From Geosiphon pyriformis (lineage: Eukaryota; Glomeromycota; Glomeromycetes; Archaeosporales; Geosiphonaceae): a stretch of DNA of 64,000 nt. Both the position numbers and the translations under genes were made by a program. Numbering within the stretch: position 1 is the stretch's first letter; each line of letters opens with the position of its first letter. The stretch spans positions 1 to 64,000 of the forward strand of contig JAAOMT010000183.1 in the NCBI GenBank assembly GCA_016748015.1, read 5' to 3'. Below are positions 23,563 through 36,188 of this stretch, in pieces. A model generated the notes under the pieces. The model was not told the origin of the DNA. It searched no databases and was given only the letters and a program-made list of their open reading frames with translations.

Positions 23563-24235
23563 TCGTTGCTAACTCTGATCTTCGGGTTTACAGGTGCGTA
23601 AATTTTCTTTGTTTTTTCAAGCTAGTAATTCAATGAAAGTATAGTGTGTGTGCCTTGACCACTCCTGGGAACCCTTTTTAACCAAACTTGAGTGATATAT
23701 TAAGTCAAAAATTGAAATCAGATAGAGGGTCAATTTAGTTGTTCCACATTAATTAATTAACCTTGACCGCAAGACTCTCAATCAACAGAAGTCAGATGAA
23801 TACACTACTCGAAAAAGGATAGACTTTGTTCGTTATCTCCTGATTCTCGAGATACCGAAATTCACCACACTTAAGACCCCGAATTATTTGAAACGATTGT
23901 ACGTAAAAAAATTTTTATTAAAAAGCTTATGATTTATTCAAATATCGAATATCAAATAATATATTTAAATATTTAAATTAACATTTCCAAATATGAAAGT
24001 AATATTTTTTTAATTAATTTTATTTGTAACTAACTTTGTTAAATAACTTTTTATTAAATTATTATTATTATTCAGTAAATATTTTTGTAAGATAATCATT
24101 AATCTACTTTATTAGATTTATTGTTGCATTCAAATTCAGATCTACAATTAAACTCAATTAATGTTTATATTCGTATATTAACATTTCTATCGTTTCTTGT
24201 CTATATATTCTATTTTATTTACAAACGACCAAGAA
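23563..24235. other. intergenic, AT-rich
   Basis: Terminator side of the NMNAT gene and promoter side of the transporter gene. 23600-23900 has balanced composition but no recognisable frame. Confidence 0.6.
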
Positions 24236-26266
24236 ATGACAAAGTACGCTGCAATAAATACTGAGGAGTCTACAAATTTTCTACCTGCAGGTAGAGCCCC
24301 AAGTTCCTTCGATCAAGAACATCTCCCGGGGAACCATCTCAGCACTGAAATCGATGACATTAACGGCTTTCATGGAAGTGACGATTTGGCTACTGCTAGT
24401 AATTTTTCCTGCGTGGTACGTCTATAACTACTGAAGATAAGATTAATTGGAAAGTCTCTTATGCAATAGATAACTTGAGAGAAGCTATTTAGATTCTTTA
24501 GAATATTTTCAATCAAATGTTTAAATATTAAATTCGAGTTTTCACTTTAAAAGAGAATCCTTGAATTAAATTTCTAGATCAATCTTGCTAATACTATTCT
24601 TGGTACCGGTATGCTAGCTATGGTAATTAAATCACTTTTTATCAAGGGGGGACATGGGAATGAATTCTTACCTTGCAATATCAATGCTCAGCAGTAGTTT
24701 AGTAAAATTTTTTTCTTGAAAATGGTTAAAAAGCCGGCAGCCTTAGCTTCACTTGGTTTAATATTAGGTGGCTTTATGATCTGTTTCTCAGCATTCACTT
24801 CTGGTCTAGGATTATATTTTTTATCCCGTGCGGCTTCCCGTACAGAAGGCAGGCATTCGTCATTCTTCGCTGTTTCCAAATTGACTTATCCATCGGCAGC
24901 CATTTGGTTTGATCTTGCCATAGCTATCAAATGTTTTGGCGTAGGAATTTCTTATTTGATAATTATTGGTGAATTAATGCCGCAGGTGGTCCGGGGTTTG
25001 ATTAGCGAGAATGATTTCGGAGCTGAATACACCATCTTGTTTGATCGTCGTTTTTGGATCACTGTCTTCATGATTATTATCGTTCCTTTGGCATTCCTCA
25101 AACGGCTGGATTCGTTGCGATATACGAGTTTAATTGCCATTTTTGCTGTCATATATCTTTTATTTATTGTAGTCTATAGTTATCTTGGGCCAGATTATGA
25201 GGTTCCTGAAGATAAAATTCACCTGATCAAGTTCTCGGGAAGATTCTTTACAAACCTGCCTATTTTCGTTTTTGCTTTCACTTGTCATCAGAATGTAAGT
25301 GATCACTCACCGATGCGTCTATTGTTTGTCAACCATTTATGACCTTTGCCTCTATTACATTAATAGATCTTTACCATATACAATGAACTCGAGGATAACA
25401 GTCAGCTCAAGATCAACCGTGTCATTTTTTGTGCTATTACATCAACCTTAATAATATATCAAGTGATTGCCACCATAGGATATTTAACTTTTGGTGAAGA
25501 TGTTTCATCTAATATTATCTCCGAGTGTAAGTGAAAATATTGTGGGTCCGGTGTAATCAGAAACTGTATCATGTGAGGTAACCCGAATCAATATGCTGAT
25601 TTGCTTTGCCTTCTAATTTCAATTGATTGGGCTCTGGGATTTTTTTGTACCATATAGACAAAGCAAGTACTTTAGTCACGATTGGTCGCATTGCCATTGT
25701 GATTCTCGTATTGTTTTCTTATCCATTACAAGCTCACCCATGTCGTGCAAGTTTGGATAAAGTTTTATCAGCATTTTCGGACAGGTCACACTCCTTGGGC
25801 TCCTCCATTTCCAGTCAGGAAAACAACGATAGTGATCCCTTGCTGAATGCTCGAAGGGATAAAGTGCCATATTCGTCCAATCTTAAATATTTCTTTATGA
25901 CAACAGCCATTTTAATCTCAGGTTATTTGGTTGCAATGTTGGTCTCCAAATTAGATCTGGTAAGAATTATTGGGTTAAACTTGTCGAGACTAAAATTTCA
26001 AATAAATTAATTCCAATTTTCACAACTGATTCTATTTTTTTTCAAAGGTTTTGGCTTTTGTAGGATCTACTGGCTCAACGACTATCTCTTTCATTCTTCC
26101 GGGCATATTTTATTATAAATTACACGAGAGCAAACGTTGGACACCAAAGAAAATTCTCTCTGTGTGTCTTCTCGTTTACGGTCTCGCAGTGATGTCAGTT
26201 TGTTTGACAATGAATATTGTGCGAGTTGTGTCTTCCGATCCCGCCCCACAATCTGGAGGTGATTGA
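24236..26266 (+). CDS. vacuolar amino acid transporter (AVT/SLC38 family)
   Basis: Six exons: 24236-24415, 24578-24622, 24734-25294, 25367-25526, 25658-25959, 26048-26266; 488 residues. After a 60-residue hydrophilic head come about eleven hydrophobic helices, beginning with VINLANTILGTGMLAMPAAL, the hallmark first helix of amino acid/auxin permeases. Later markers are FVFAFTCHQNIFTIYNEL, IGYLTFG, SYPLQAHPCR and GSTGSTTISFILPGIFY. This pattern fits yeast Avt5/6/7 and SLC38, which export amino acids from the vacuole in symport with protons. A hydrophilic Ser/Asn/Asp loop (about residues 330-365) is longer than usual. The tiny 45-base second exon supplies the middle of the helix 1 motif. Start at 24236 chosen over 24197 because the latter adds only a short hydrophobic run. 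Confidence 0.9.
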
Positions 26267-28392
26267 GTATATAAATGTAATTGTTCAGTAAAAAAACTAA
26301 GATTAAAAAGTTTGTTAGTTTAATCTCATAGTTTATTTGCAAAGCAAGCCAAATTAGTGCCATTATAGAGTTTTGGCTAATTGACAAATTGATTTGTTTA
26401 ATAAATATAACTTTAAGCCCAATTTTTGAAAAATGAAAAGACTTTTTAAAAATTCACCAAATAAGAAATAATCCAATACAAATTAAAATAATATTTTTTA
26501 ATATAAAACAACTATATAAGTTTAAATCATTTAATATTAATATAAAAAACATTACAATAAAATATTATAATTAAAAATACAAATAAATTAAATATTAAGT
26601 TAAATAAATAAATATTTACAAATTAATCAAAATTGTTGAAATAATAACAAAAAATTTTAATAATCGAAAAATTTTAAATAAATTTTTTTAATATAATGAT
26701 TATTTTAAATTAATATAATATGATTGTTAAGATTATCAAACTTGAATTTAAACTTTGAAGTATCGAAAAAAACATTTATCAAAGGAACAAGTTTAGTATA
26801 TAGAATAATTTGTTTCAAGTAAAAAATAAAATATTTTTATTGTTGGCTTGCGAATTGGATTTTTTGTTATTAAAATGATAAACGTTTTTTTTTATTAATA
26901 ATTTTTTAAATTTTTTTTTAAATTTTATCAATTAATTTATATGTTTTTAACAAAAAACAAATTTAATAATTATTTTATTATTCTAAAAATATACTGATAG
27001 TTTAAAATTTTGTAATATTTGTAATTAAAAGTTTGATTTTAAACAAAATATAAATAAATTATCATAAATTATAAATGAAATTGTGTTATGAATTAACAAA
27101 GAAATTTAAAGTCTTTGTTTTTTAGTTCAAATAAAATACTGTGTTTTTTTACATAAAAAAAAAATGTTACAGTATAAATTCCATCCTTTCAAACAAAACT
27201 AAAAAACAATTGTTTTATCGAATTCACTTTAATTTTTTCGTTAAAAGGCCTTGATTGTTAATATATTCCCTAAATTTTATTTTTATTATTAAATGCTGAC
27301 AAGCGTGATCCAATCACGACCTACTAACGTAACAAGGAATGTCACATGGTAGCAGCTCTAAAATCATTTGAAATCAAAATTGGGAGAATTATATGTGTTT
27401 ATGATTAAAGTTATTTTGAAGCTTTTTATATTCAATTCAATTTTTACAAAAAGTTCAGTTACCTATTTTTCCTAAATCTACTCAGTCAAGCAATTTTCAA
27501 TTCTTAATTGGATTTTATCTTGGTTAATTGAATTACCAAGCTGTCCCCTTTCAGCATCAATAATTACAACATAATTGTGAAACTGGGGAATGTTCAATTA
27601 ATATAATTGTCTAGAAAAACCATTTCGTTTTTCAATCAATGGCGAATTATTGCTAAAATCTTACTGGTTGAAAAGGAAATTTATCTCAGGGAATGATCTT
27701 TACTGATAATCTATTAACATCAATCAGTAATGATTATCCGAGCGGTCTTTGCAACCTCAAAAAAGAAAAATATTGTGATAAAAGAAAATAATATTTTCTA
27801 ATGCGTGTGACTTTTGAATCCATCCATCAACCATATTTGGAATAGCGTGGAATAACAGAAACTCTAAAAAACTGGTTGCGGTTATCCAAAAAGAATCTAT
27901 CATCATCTAAGAAGATGGTTACATTTTAAAAAACACGAAATGGTAATCGAAACAAAGAATGATTTTTCATGGAACGCCAAAGAAAAAATCCTATCTGAGC
28001 TATCTTATTTTCTATAAATAATATAAAAAATGCAGTTAAACTTAATATACTGTCTGTTGCAAAAAGAATAGTAATTGACATTTTTAATTATATATAATAA
28101 ATAATTAAGAAAGAATTTAATAAAATTCTTTAATATATATATAGAATAACTTTAAGTGAACTTGTTTATTATTTTATAAAAAATATCTAATTTATTAAAA
28201 TTTAAATAAGTGACTATTATTTTATAATAATTATCATAATTATATGATTAATACTCTATTTATTAGCTTAGAATTAATAAATATATTAAAAAAATCAACA
28301 TGAAATTTATTTATTTATTATTGAAATTAAAATTCTATAAACTTATATATTTTTTTATAATTTTTAATTATTTCTCAAAAATTTTAAATAGA

Positions 28393-28461
<69 letters not shown>

Positions 28462-29283
28462 TTAAAATTGTGAATTATTTTTCAATTTTTAAAAAATATT
28501 ATCAAGAATTTTAACATGTGTTTACAATTGTTATTATTGTAAAATACTTTAAATGTATTGTATCTTTTTTAAAAAAGCTTTTTTATACAAAAACCTTTTT
28601 TAATCTTTTGAAATTGAACAAATTGATTCCATTTTTATATCATGTTTCTAAAATGCTAAAAATATTGTTTCAATTGTAATTTATGTGTAATTATTTTAAC
28701 TACTTTTGTTTATTATGGACAGTAAATATTAAAACATATTAGTTATAAGTTTTCTTGGTCTTTTTTAAAAACCAACTTGCTAGCTACAAAGTTATTATCT
28801 TGAATATTTTTTTCAAAATTGTATCACTTTTAATCTACTAAAAATTCAGTCTATCCTTTTATTATTAATTAGAGCTGTTAAACTAGCCTTAATTTTGTTT
28901 TTGGATATATTAGGATGAAATTCTGTTAATTAATAAAAATGAAAACATAAAAAACTTTATTTTTTGCTTTATCAAGAGCGATGTGTCTTCAAGAGAGCAA
29001 ATATTAAAAGTGTTGGAATATTCACCATATAAATTTTGTTTGACAGTTTGAGATCCAGACATATTTCGCATAAATATTTGTGCTAATCCAGATGATTATG
29101 TATAGATTATCTAATATATGTAATATTTTTTGTCAATGGCATATAATCAGTGATATTAGTTCAATCAGTTGAATGTAACTTCGAAATTGCAGACTTGTAA
29201 CTCTCTATTAAAAAAAAACGCGAGAACCCGGTTGTAAATAACGACTGAATCTTAATAATTTATTTCATCCGACCAGTTGAAAT
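26267..29283. other. 3 kb AT desert
   Basis: Extremely AT-rich. 27300-27980 is less extreme but without a convincing frame. No gene supported. Confidence 0.6.
28392..28463. repeat. (ATT)n microsatellite, long
   Basis: About 24 perfect ATT units, the longest simple repeat in the window. Confidence 0.95.
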
Positions 29284-31582
29284 ATGTGTGGTATATTCGC
29301 AGTGCACAACTATCATGGAGGCGACTTGTACGCTTATCGTCGACGCGCGTTAATGTTATCGAAAAAGTAATTTTTATAAAACTTGTGAATTATTCTTGTC
29401 TATATGACTAAAACTAAAAGAATTTCTTTTGTTCTTTTGATGATTATATAGATTAAGACACCGTGGACCAGACTGGAGTGGGTGTAAACTCGTTGGCAAT
29501 ACTATTCTGTGTCATGAACGGTTAGCAATCGTTGGAGTCGGTAAGTATTATCGTCATACTTTCCATCATCATTTGAAAAAAATTCTTTGATCTACACATC
29601 ACGCATCCATTTTAGATAGTGGAGCACAACCGTTGACCAATGAAAAAGAATCAATATTTCTCGCCGCAAATGGGGAAATCTATAATCATAAAAAATTGGA
29701 GGAAGAAGTACCCGATGCTCATTTCAAGACCCATTCCGATTGTGAGGTTATTCTTCATTTGGTGAGTATTACTAGTTTTTCAATGAATATTTGATTAAGC
29801 ATTAATGTTTTATTAAATCTTTTTTGTCATGATTTTATTACATTAGTATGAAAAACTCGGCACAGAAGTTGTGAACCATCTTGATGGATATTTCTCTTTT
29901 GTACTCCTTGACACTAGAGTCATTCCTTATCGCCTGATTGCAGCCCGTGATTCGATTGGAATCACAACTCTATACCAAGGCTGGTCATCCCGGTTACCGA
30001 ATGCTGTCTTCTTTTCTTCGGAACTCAAATCCTTGAACGAAGATTGTGATAAGATCATCGCCTTCCCGCCTGGACACATTTATGATTCTGCCACCAATAG
30101 AACTACAAGTTATTATCACCCCAAATGGTGGAACCAAGATTATGTTCCGACAAACCCGGTTGATTATAAATTGATAAGAGAAACGTTGGAGGAAGCGGTG
30201 CGCAAAAGATTGATGAGTGAAGTGCCCTACGGAGTGTTACTGAGTGGGGGTTTGGATTCTAGTTTGATCGCCTCGATTGCCACGCGTGAAGCAGCGAAAA
30301 TTATCATGTCACAGAATGGAAACGAGGGAAATGAAAGTGGGTATGAAATTTCAAAAGGCACGTCTTGTTATGTAATGGATTTCAAATTTAGATTTCTTAT
30401 TAATTTCTATAGGCGCGCCCTTATCCTGGCCGAAGCTTCATTCTTTTTCAATTGGTTTGGTTGGAGCCCCGGATTTGATCGCGGCACGTCGAGCAGCCGA
30501 TTTCTTAAAAACCAGGCATCATGAATACACCTTCACTATCCAAGAAGGTCTTGATGCGGTCAATGATATTATCTATCATCTGGAAACTTATGATGTGACT
30601 ACTATAAGGGCCAGTACACCAATGTATTTGTTGTCGAGGAAGATCAAAGCGATGGGTGTGAAAATGGTACTAAGTGGCGAAGGAAGTGATGAAATCTTGG
30701 GAGGTGAGATTTTGAAATAAAAACCTTAATTCAATGAGATTGTGTTATATGATTGATTAACCCTATCACCTCCTCACACAAAGGATATTTATACTTTCAC
30801 GCGGCTCCAAATGCGATTGAATTCCACAAAGAAACTGTCAATCGGGTAAAAAATCTCCACACTGCCGATTGTTTACGTGCAAACAAGTCCACCATGGCTT
30901 GGGGACTCGAATCTCGTGTTCCTTTCTTGGATAAAGCGTTCCTCGACGTAGCAATGAATATTAATCCCGAAGAAAAAATGTTCAAGAAAGGAAGGATGGA
31001 AAAGGTTTATTGCAATCATTATAACTTCAACTTTTTAATCCCTTTTCAAAATTCCTCAACTCGATTCGATTCAAACATCATCATTTACAAAACACTTTTA
31101 GTACATTCTTCGAAAGGCCTTTGACGTCTCAACCATCGGAAATTCCCCTCCTTATCTTCCCGATAACATCCTTTGGCGTCAAAAGGAACAATTTTCAGAC
31201 GGAGTTGGATACAGCTGGATCGATTCGCTGAAAGAAGCGGCAGAATTTCACGTCACAGACGCACAACTCGCTCACGCGGCACGAAAATGGCCTAATGATA
31301 CACCGAATACGAAAGAAGCCTATTGGTATCGAGAACAATTTGAGAGCTGGTTCCCGCAAGAGGCGTGTGCTAGTAGTGTGGTTAGATGGATTCCGAGATC
31401 GGATTGGGGTAGATATTTTATATAATTTTCTGAATTTCAATTCTTGAAATTTATTTTCATTGTCGTTCATAGGTTGTCCCGAGGATCCATCTGGTCGTGC
31501 CCAAACGGTTCATCAGGCTGCTTATGAAAATGGTCAAAAAAAGGACCGAAGAAAATATAAAAAACCTGAGGCCAGGCTTTAA
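29284..31582 (+). CDS. ASN1: asparagine synthetase (glutamine-hydrolysing)
   Basis: Eight exons: 29284-29366, 29452-29540, 29616-29761, 29847-30336, 30413-30703, 30784-31004, 31102-31408, 31473-31582; 578 residues, near the yeast enzymes (about 572). It makes Asn from Asp, Gln and ATP in the cytosol. The N-terminal class II amidotransferase keeps Cys2 right after Met (MCGIFAVH), [16 protein letters not shown] and NGEIYNHK. The synthetase half has the ATP pyrophosphatase loop [14 protein letters not shown], then [32 protein letters not shown] and [13 protein letters not shown]. The tail [11 protein letters not shown] is of the eukaryotic type. Exon 4 joins exon 5 in phase only if its donor is GTGGGT at 30337; the stronger-looking GTATGA four bases on would break the frame. 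Confidence 0.96.
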
Positions 31583-33450
31583 TACAAGTAATCCATTCCC
31601 AACTATTCCCTTAATAATTGTAAATTATTTCTCTATTATTTTTTTTCTAGTATTTTCAACCATAATTAAAACTTGTATCCGAGAACTCCTTATAATTAAT
31701 TTAAGAGAAACACAACAAGGTCTAAAGAGTTTTTGCATGTATATGAGATGAATGTCTGTAACTTCTTTTATGTGAATGAATTTAAACAGTTTCAAGAGGC
31801 ATCGGTTTATAAAATAAACGAGCCAAGTCATTGCTTTTCTGTTATGATTTTGTTTCTAGCATTTGAAAATTTTCATGATGTTACAGCTACTGGATATTTT
31901 ATCGCAAAACTAAAATTTATTTCATGTATCACGTTTTGAAAACAGAAGTTTGGAATTGCTATTATTTGCGAATATGGTTTTTCAAAATTAGCAAATTTAA
32001 ATGCCAATTGAAAGATTAAAACCACAATCGAGTTGAATAGATTTGAGTTATAATCAAAAACTATTGGTCCAAAGTAATAAATTTGAAATTAAGCCTTTGG
32101 CATTTACTATTAATTAGCAACTTTCTTAAGTATCAAAATTGTAATAATAATTTTATTTAAAATAGAATAGGTTTCAATTTAAAAATGAAATTAATTTTCA
32201 AGTCATTGATTGTTTAATTTCTAAATGTTTTTTCTGTTACTTGTATATATATATATATTTTTAGTAATATAAAATACTTTGGTATTTTTAGTTATTTCTA
32301 TATTTCTGAAATTTTTGTTATTATATTATTTATAATGTTAATATTTGATTAGTTAATTATTATTGTTGAAAAAATAAAAAAACTATCTACTTGAAAAAAT
32401 CATTTTTTGATAATCTGTGATTTTTTTTAAAAGATTTTACTCTTTATAACTAACAAATTAACATTTAAAACAAATAATTTCTAATAATAAACACAATTTT
32501 ACTCTTAAAGAAAAAAACAGTTGACAAAAAAACAATTGTGAATAATAACAAAAATTAATTTAAACTTATTGTTTTACTTTTTTTTAAAAGTTAGATTTTT
32601 AAGTAAAGTTATTAATATATTCAAATTATTTAAACCAAAAATAAGATTAATACTACAAAATTTATTTATATTAGTTTTAATTACTTTACTCTTATTTTCA
32701 ATACTATACTTATTACCAAATGCAATAGGCTTTTTCAAAAAAAACACTATTTATTAAAAATTTTTATTCTTTTACTATAATTTTTTAACTTAAGTGTTAA
32801 AATAACTGTCAAAAATAATCAGCTTTCACGTTCATTATCTGGTATATGTATATTGTTTTCTAAAATTTACTTAGTCTTAAATATAACAAAGTTATGAAAG
32901 ATTATTTTGATTTATTACTCGTAGTTATTGGCCTAAAAAATTACTAATTTTGTGGTAATACTATGAAAGACACAGAAAATTTTATTAATCTTCCAAATTT
33001 TATGAACTCTTTCAAAAATTTTGGCTTTTTATTAAATTAGCTAGATTCTACAATATTGAAAGTTATCAAAATCAAATTATTTCTTCCATTGGTCAATTTT
33101 TGAAGACTGGAGTGTCTTTTTACACTTTTAAATACCAGTTATAAAGATTTTGTAGCAAATATTAAAAAGCTTTTTCAATTAAACCAATTTTAAAACTTTG
33201 CCTATTAATTTTTTTTCATTATTTGAAACACCAGCTCATGATAATTCAATCTCTAGTCAAAACTTCAGAATTCGATTATCTAACTATGCTTCCTTTGGCC
33301 AATATAAGATATTCTACCAAAGTTTATTCCTCAAATTGAAGAGCTTTAAAATGAAGACAAAGATGCTTCTTACTTTACTTATTACTACCATTACGTATAA
33401 CATGTTTTATTACCCTTTAAAGAAAATAATTAGCTAATAATTCAAAAAGC
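31583..33450. other. AT-rich intergenic DNA with weak open frames
   Basis: Several short Asn/Lys/Ile/Phe-rich frames (for example 32569-32757 and 33198-33437) are of the kind that AT-rich DNA yields by chance. 32880-33440 looks like mutated former coding DNA with stops. No family recognised. Confidence 0.5.
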
Positions 33451-33829
33451 CTGAAAAAAGTATAAGTTAAAAGTTCGATTAATCTTACCTGCGAGATCAA
33501 AGCTGTTACATAAATCATTACAGGAATCTATAAAATTGATACAAAAAGAGGCTTAAATCTTTCGAGAAGGAATTCAAAAAAACCTTACCATCATACCCAT
33601 TGGAGCAGATACACTAACAGATAACTAGCAACCTTTCTTGTTACCATATACTTAAGGTTTCGGGCATCTTGTGTCCCGTTACTGTCTGAGAAATTATGAG
33701 TTTTTTTTTGATAATAATCTAAGGATACATACGAAACAAGAAAATGTTATTAACATGGTTCCACTCTATATCACAAGTGTGATGGTGTTGTCTCTACGTC
33801 GATGTGTTACACACCTTTGAGAGAGAGAG

Positions 33830-34250
33830 AGTTTATAAAAACCATAATTATAATATTTCTTTCAGATTTTGTGCATACAGTATTTCTGCGACCCAAAACC
33901 ATCAATCGATGGTAGAATAGTGATAAAAGTAAAGGCTGCAATAATCAAAAAAAGCCGATGGTCATAGCGACCAAAGTTGAATGAATATTCGCGCACAACT
34001 AAGGATAAAAGTGAAATTTTTTTAGATTTTAATGTAAATCAAAAAATACTTATGAAAATTAGTACCTTTTAAATATGTGGAAACAGCAATTATACTGTAG
34101 AGAAAATTATTAAAGGCACTGGCAACTCCTTGTGCAATACCAATGATTTTACATGCTGGTTTTGTTATATCTTACCCAAGTACCCCTATAATAAACTCAA
34201 GGCCTTGGTGAATATTGACAAACGACTTTCAACTAAAAAAATTCAAAACC
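33830..34250 (-). pseudogene. possible membrane transporter remnant (MFS-like)
   Basis: On the minus strand 34080-34230 reads ...NIHQGLEFIIGVLG, a stop, then KIIGIAQGVASAFNNFLYSI and VSTYL. A GIAQGVASAF helix is reminiscent of the late helices of fungal major facilitator proteins. 33840-34010 continues with a hydrophobic, Tyr/Phe-rich stretch. A possible GTAAG donor lies just at the stop, so a spliced remnant is conceivable, but no complete gene can be built. Confidence 0.25.
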
Positions 34251-34484
34251 TTCTTACAAAGTTAATGGCATGTATCGAGATAATAAAAAAATCTAAGATA
34301 TAAGAACAAAAAGTTGTTAATACCAAGCCACATCATTGATTATTTGATCATGTTAAGACTCCTCATACCATTCGCTTCCATTTGAGAAACGTGCTCAAAA
34401 AGATAAAAGAACATCCTAGAAAATTTAATCATTTAAAATTCCCTGTCTCGTTTGTTATTATCAGAGAGGCGTTAAATACATTGT

Positions 34485-34595
34485 TTTTTTAACGCGTATC
34501 TGATTATACACTAAATAATTATAAACAATGTTTTTTGTTCACATTTATAATCAGAAACGTGGTAAAAAATTTTTTAACGCGTCACTGATTATAAA
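34485..34595. repeat. direct and inverted repeats upstream of orphan ORF
   Basis: TTTTTTAACGCGTatCTGATTATA (34485-34508) recurs as TTTTTTAACGCGTcaCTGATTATA (34570-34593), differing at two bases. The second copy also forms an inverted pair: TTTATAATCAG (34544-34554) with CTGATTATAAA (34585-34595). They end about 80 bases before the first Met of the 504-codon ORF. This may be a transposon end or a regulatory array; no second copy was found after the ORF. Confidence 0.7.
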
Positions 34596-34673
34596 CGATT
34601 ATTTAAATCACAAAAATAAATTTTAGTTTTTTTAAACTTTCTTCTCAACAAAAACTGTTACTTTTCCATTTTC

Positions 34674-36188
34674 TTGAGAAAAAACACTTTTTTCTATCAC
34701 CAATTTAATCACTATACAAACATGCCAAGAGGTGGACTACCAGAAGCAACTTTAGTTAAAGTTGCTCATCGCGAATATTGGGAGCGTGCCGTGAGCAACT
34801 GTGGGCACACCGACGACTGGAACGCTTACTACCTCAAGAAACATCAAAATGCGATAATGGAGATGTCGCGCCAGGTTTTAAATTCTGAATTAGAAATTTT
34901 AATTCAGAATTTAAAACAATCTACAAGGGGAAGTCAGAAAGCAGTTTTAATGCACCAAGCATTAAAACTTCAAGGAAAACAAGCATCAGTCGAAGAACCC
35001 CCAACTTTCCTCCCCAACAGCCCACAAACACCTCCCAACGACCCGCCAACACTCACCATGGCTGAAAATCATGAAATCCTACTATTAATGCTCCCTGTTA
35101 CCGCTACACTCCTGCCCTACAGGAGAATCCTTGAGGAGATGAGGAATCACCACACTGAAGAGCAATCACAAAGGGGTAGGCATTTATCCCTAATACTTAC
35201 CTGGTCTGTTGTAGACTGGTCTCTTTTCACAGGCCTCCAATCCACCAGCACGTCTTTGCCTACACCATCTATCAACGTGCCTTTATTGGAGCTTGTCCTC
35301 AAAGATAGTTCCAATGAGCAAATTCAACGTGCAGTTGCAATTATTGGCAATCTAATTGCAAAAGACATTGTGAAAACCACAAAGCCCCACATCCAGGAAC
35401 AGTTGCCAAGTTCCTTTGACACAAAAGAACACTGTGTCAACAATGTAGGGGTAGCTTTTTCAGTAATTAGTTCTGTCTTGCTTTGTTCACTGATACCTTG
35501 CAGAGGTCCAGGAAGTAAGCCTTCAAAACAACTCTGGACAAAGATTTTCCAAGATACCTTCCTGATAGGTTCAGAAGATATCGACACAAACTGGGAATAT
35601 CAACCCCAAATTCCTGGTAATAGTGGAAAAGATTCTGCAAGATCAGATTTTGCAGCTGTTGTCTTCACTACTTTGGGGCAGCAATTTCCCTTTTTTATTG
35701 TTGAATTTGAAGCAAATGGATTCTCAATACATAAAGATGAAATAGTTGTTGTGGCTGTATTTGAATATAATAAGTTTCTTGCAACTGCTCCTTATATGAC
35801 AGAAGCTGAAGTGAATAGAACTTGCCTGCATGTTGGTCTCGTGAATGAGACTACTATCCAGTTGGGTTTGATAAAGGCACTTTACAATGAAGCAGATAGG
35901 ACTTTACTTTATACCTATCATGCTCAAAATGCCATTTTCAAATTTCACACTGGAAATCAAGAGGTTGACATCATAAATGCATTCAAGTTAATGGTGTACT
36001 TGAAAACATTTATATGTCAAGATGGGATGACTCTCAAAGTATTGCTTAACAGAGAAGGCACCAAACAAAATATGAATTTGCTGGCTGCCTTGCCTCATCT
36101 CCCCAAAAAAGCCATCAAATCTCGCATCAGATCTGAATTTACCCTTGAGCCAAAGAGAGTAAAATATTCAGATCCTGAGCTGAATTGA
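34674..36188 (+). CDS. orphan 504-residue protein, possible nuclease-fold domain
   Basis: A single uninterrupted frame, richer in GC than its neighbours and without introns. ATG at 34674; a second Met at 34722 (MPRGGLPEATL) may be the true start. The N-terminal third is helical and charged, then a Pro-rich linker (about residues 105-125), then a hydrophobic middle. The last part has alternating strands, with SDF near residue 324 and FFIVEFEANGF near 342. The D...(I/V)ExE pattern is like PD-(D/E)XK endonuclease folds, which are common in Glomeromycotina lineage-specific families; this is inference from a pattern and the Lys is not where it is usually found. No signal peptide. Two perfect hairpins lie inside the coding sequence. 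It may be a mobile-element protein or a recent lineage-specific gene. Confidence 0.6.
   Translation: MRKNTFFYHQFNHYTNMPRGGLPEATLVKVAHREYWERAVSNCGHTDDWNAYYLKKHQNAIMEMSRQVLNSELEILIQNLKQSTRGSQKAVLMHQALKLQGKQASVEEPPTFLPNSPQTPPNDPPTLTMAENHEILLLMLPVTATLLPYRRILEEMRNHHTEEQSQRGRHLSLILTWSVVDWSLFTGLQSTSTSLPTPSINVPLLELVLKDSSNEQIQRAVAIIGNLIAKDIVKTTKPHIQEQLPSSFDTKEHCVNNVGVAFSVISSVLLCSLIPCRGPGSKPSKQLWTKIFQDTFLIGSEDIDTNWEYQPQIPGNSGKDSARSDFAAVVFTTLGQQFPFFIVEFEANGFSIHKDEIVVVAVFEYNKFLATAPYMTEAEVNRTCLHVGLVNETTIQLGLIKALYNEADRTLLYTYHAQNAIFKFHTGNQEVDIINAFKLMVYLKTFICQDGMTLKVLLNREGTKQNMNLLAALPHLPKKAIKSRIRSEFTLEPKRVKYSDPELN
34875..34917. repeat. perfect 18-base hairpin inside the orphan ORF
   Basis: Arms 34875-34892 and 34900-34917 are exact reverse complements around a 7-base loop (GAAATTT). 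It encodes part of the N-terminal helical region. Confidence 0.95.
34943..34969. repeat. second perfect hairpin inside the orphan ORF
   Basis: AGTTTTAATGC (34943-34953) and GCATTAAAACT (34959-34969) are exact reverse complements with a 5-base loop, 25 bases after the first hairpin. Confidence 0.95.

Noticed and set aside
24688-25152. Minus-strand frames inside the amino acid transporter
   Set aside because: Shadow of exon 3, whose membrane helices and motifs are clear.
28392-28463. Regular trinucleotide tract considered as a repeat array
   Set aside because: Pure (ATT)n without spacers or Cas genes; a eukaryotic microsatellite, not a CRISPR array.
32245-32260. Short AT alternation
   Set aside because: Too short to be informative in DNA this AT-rich.
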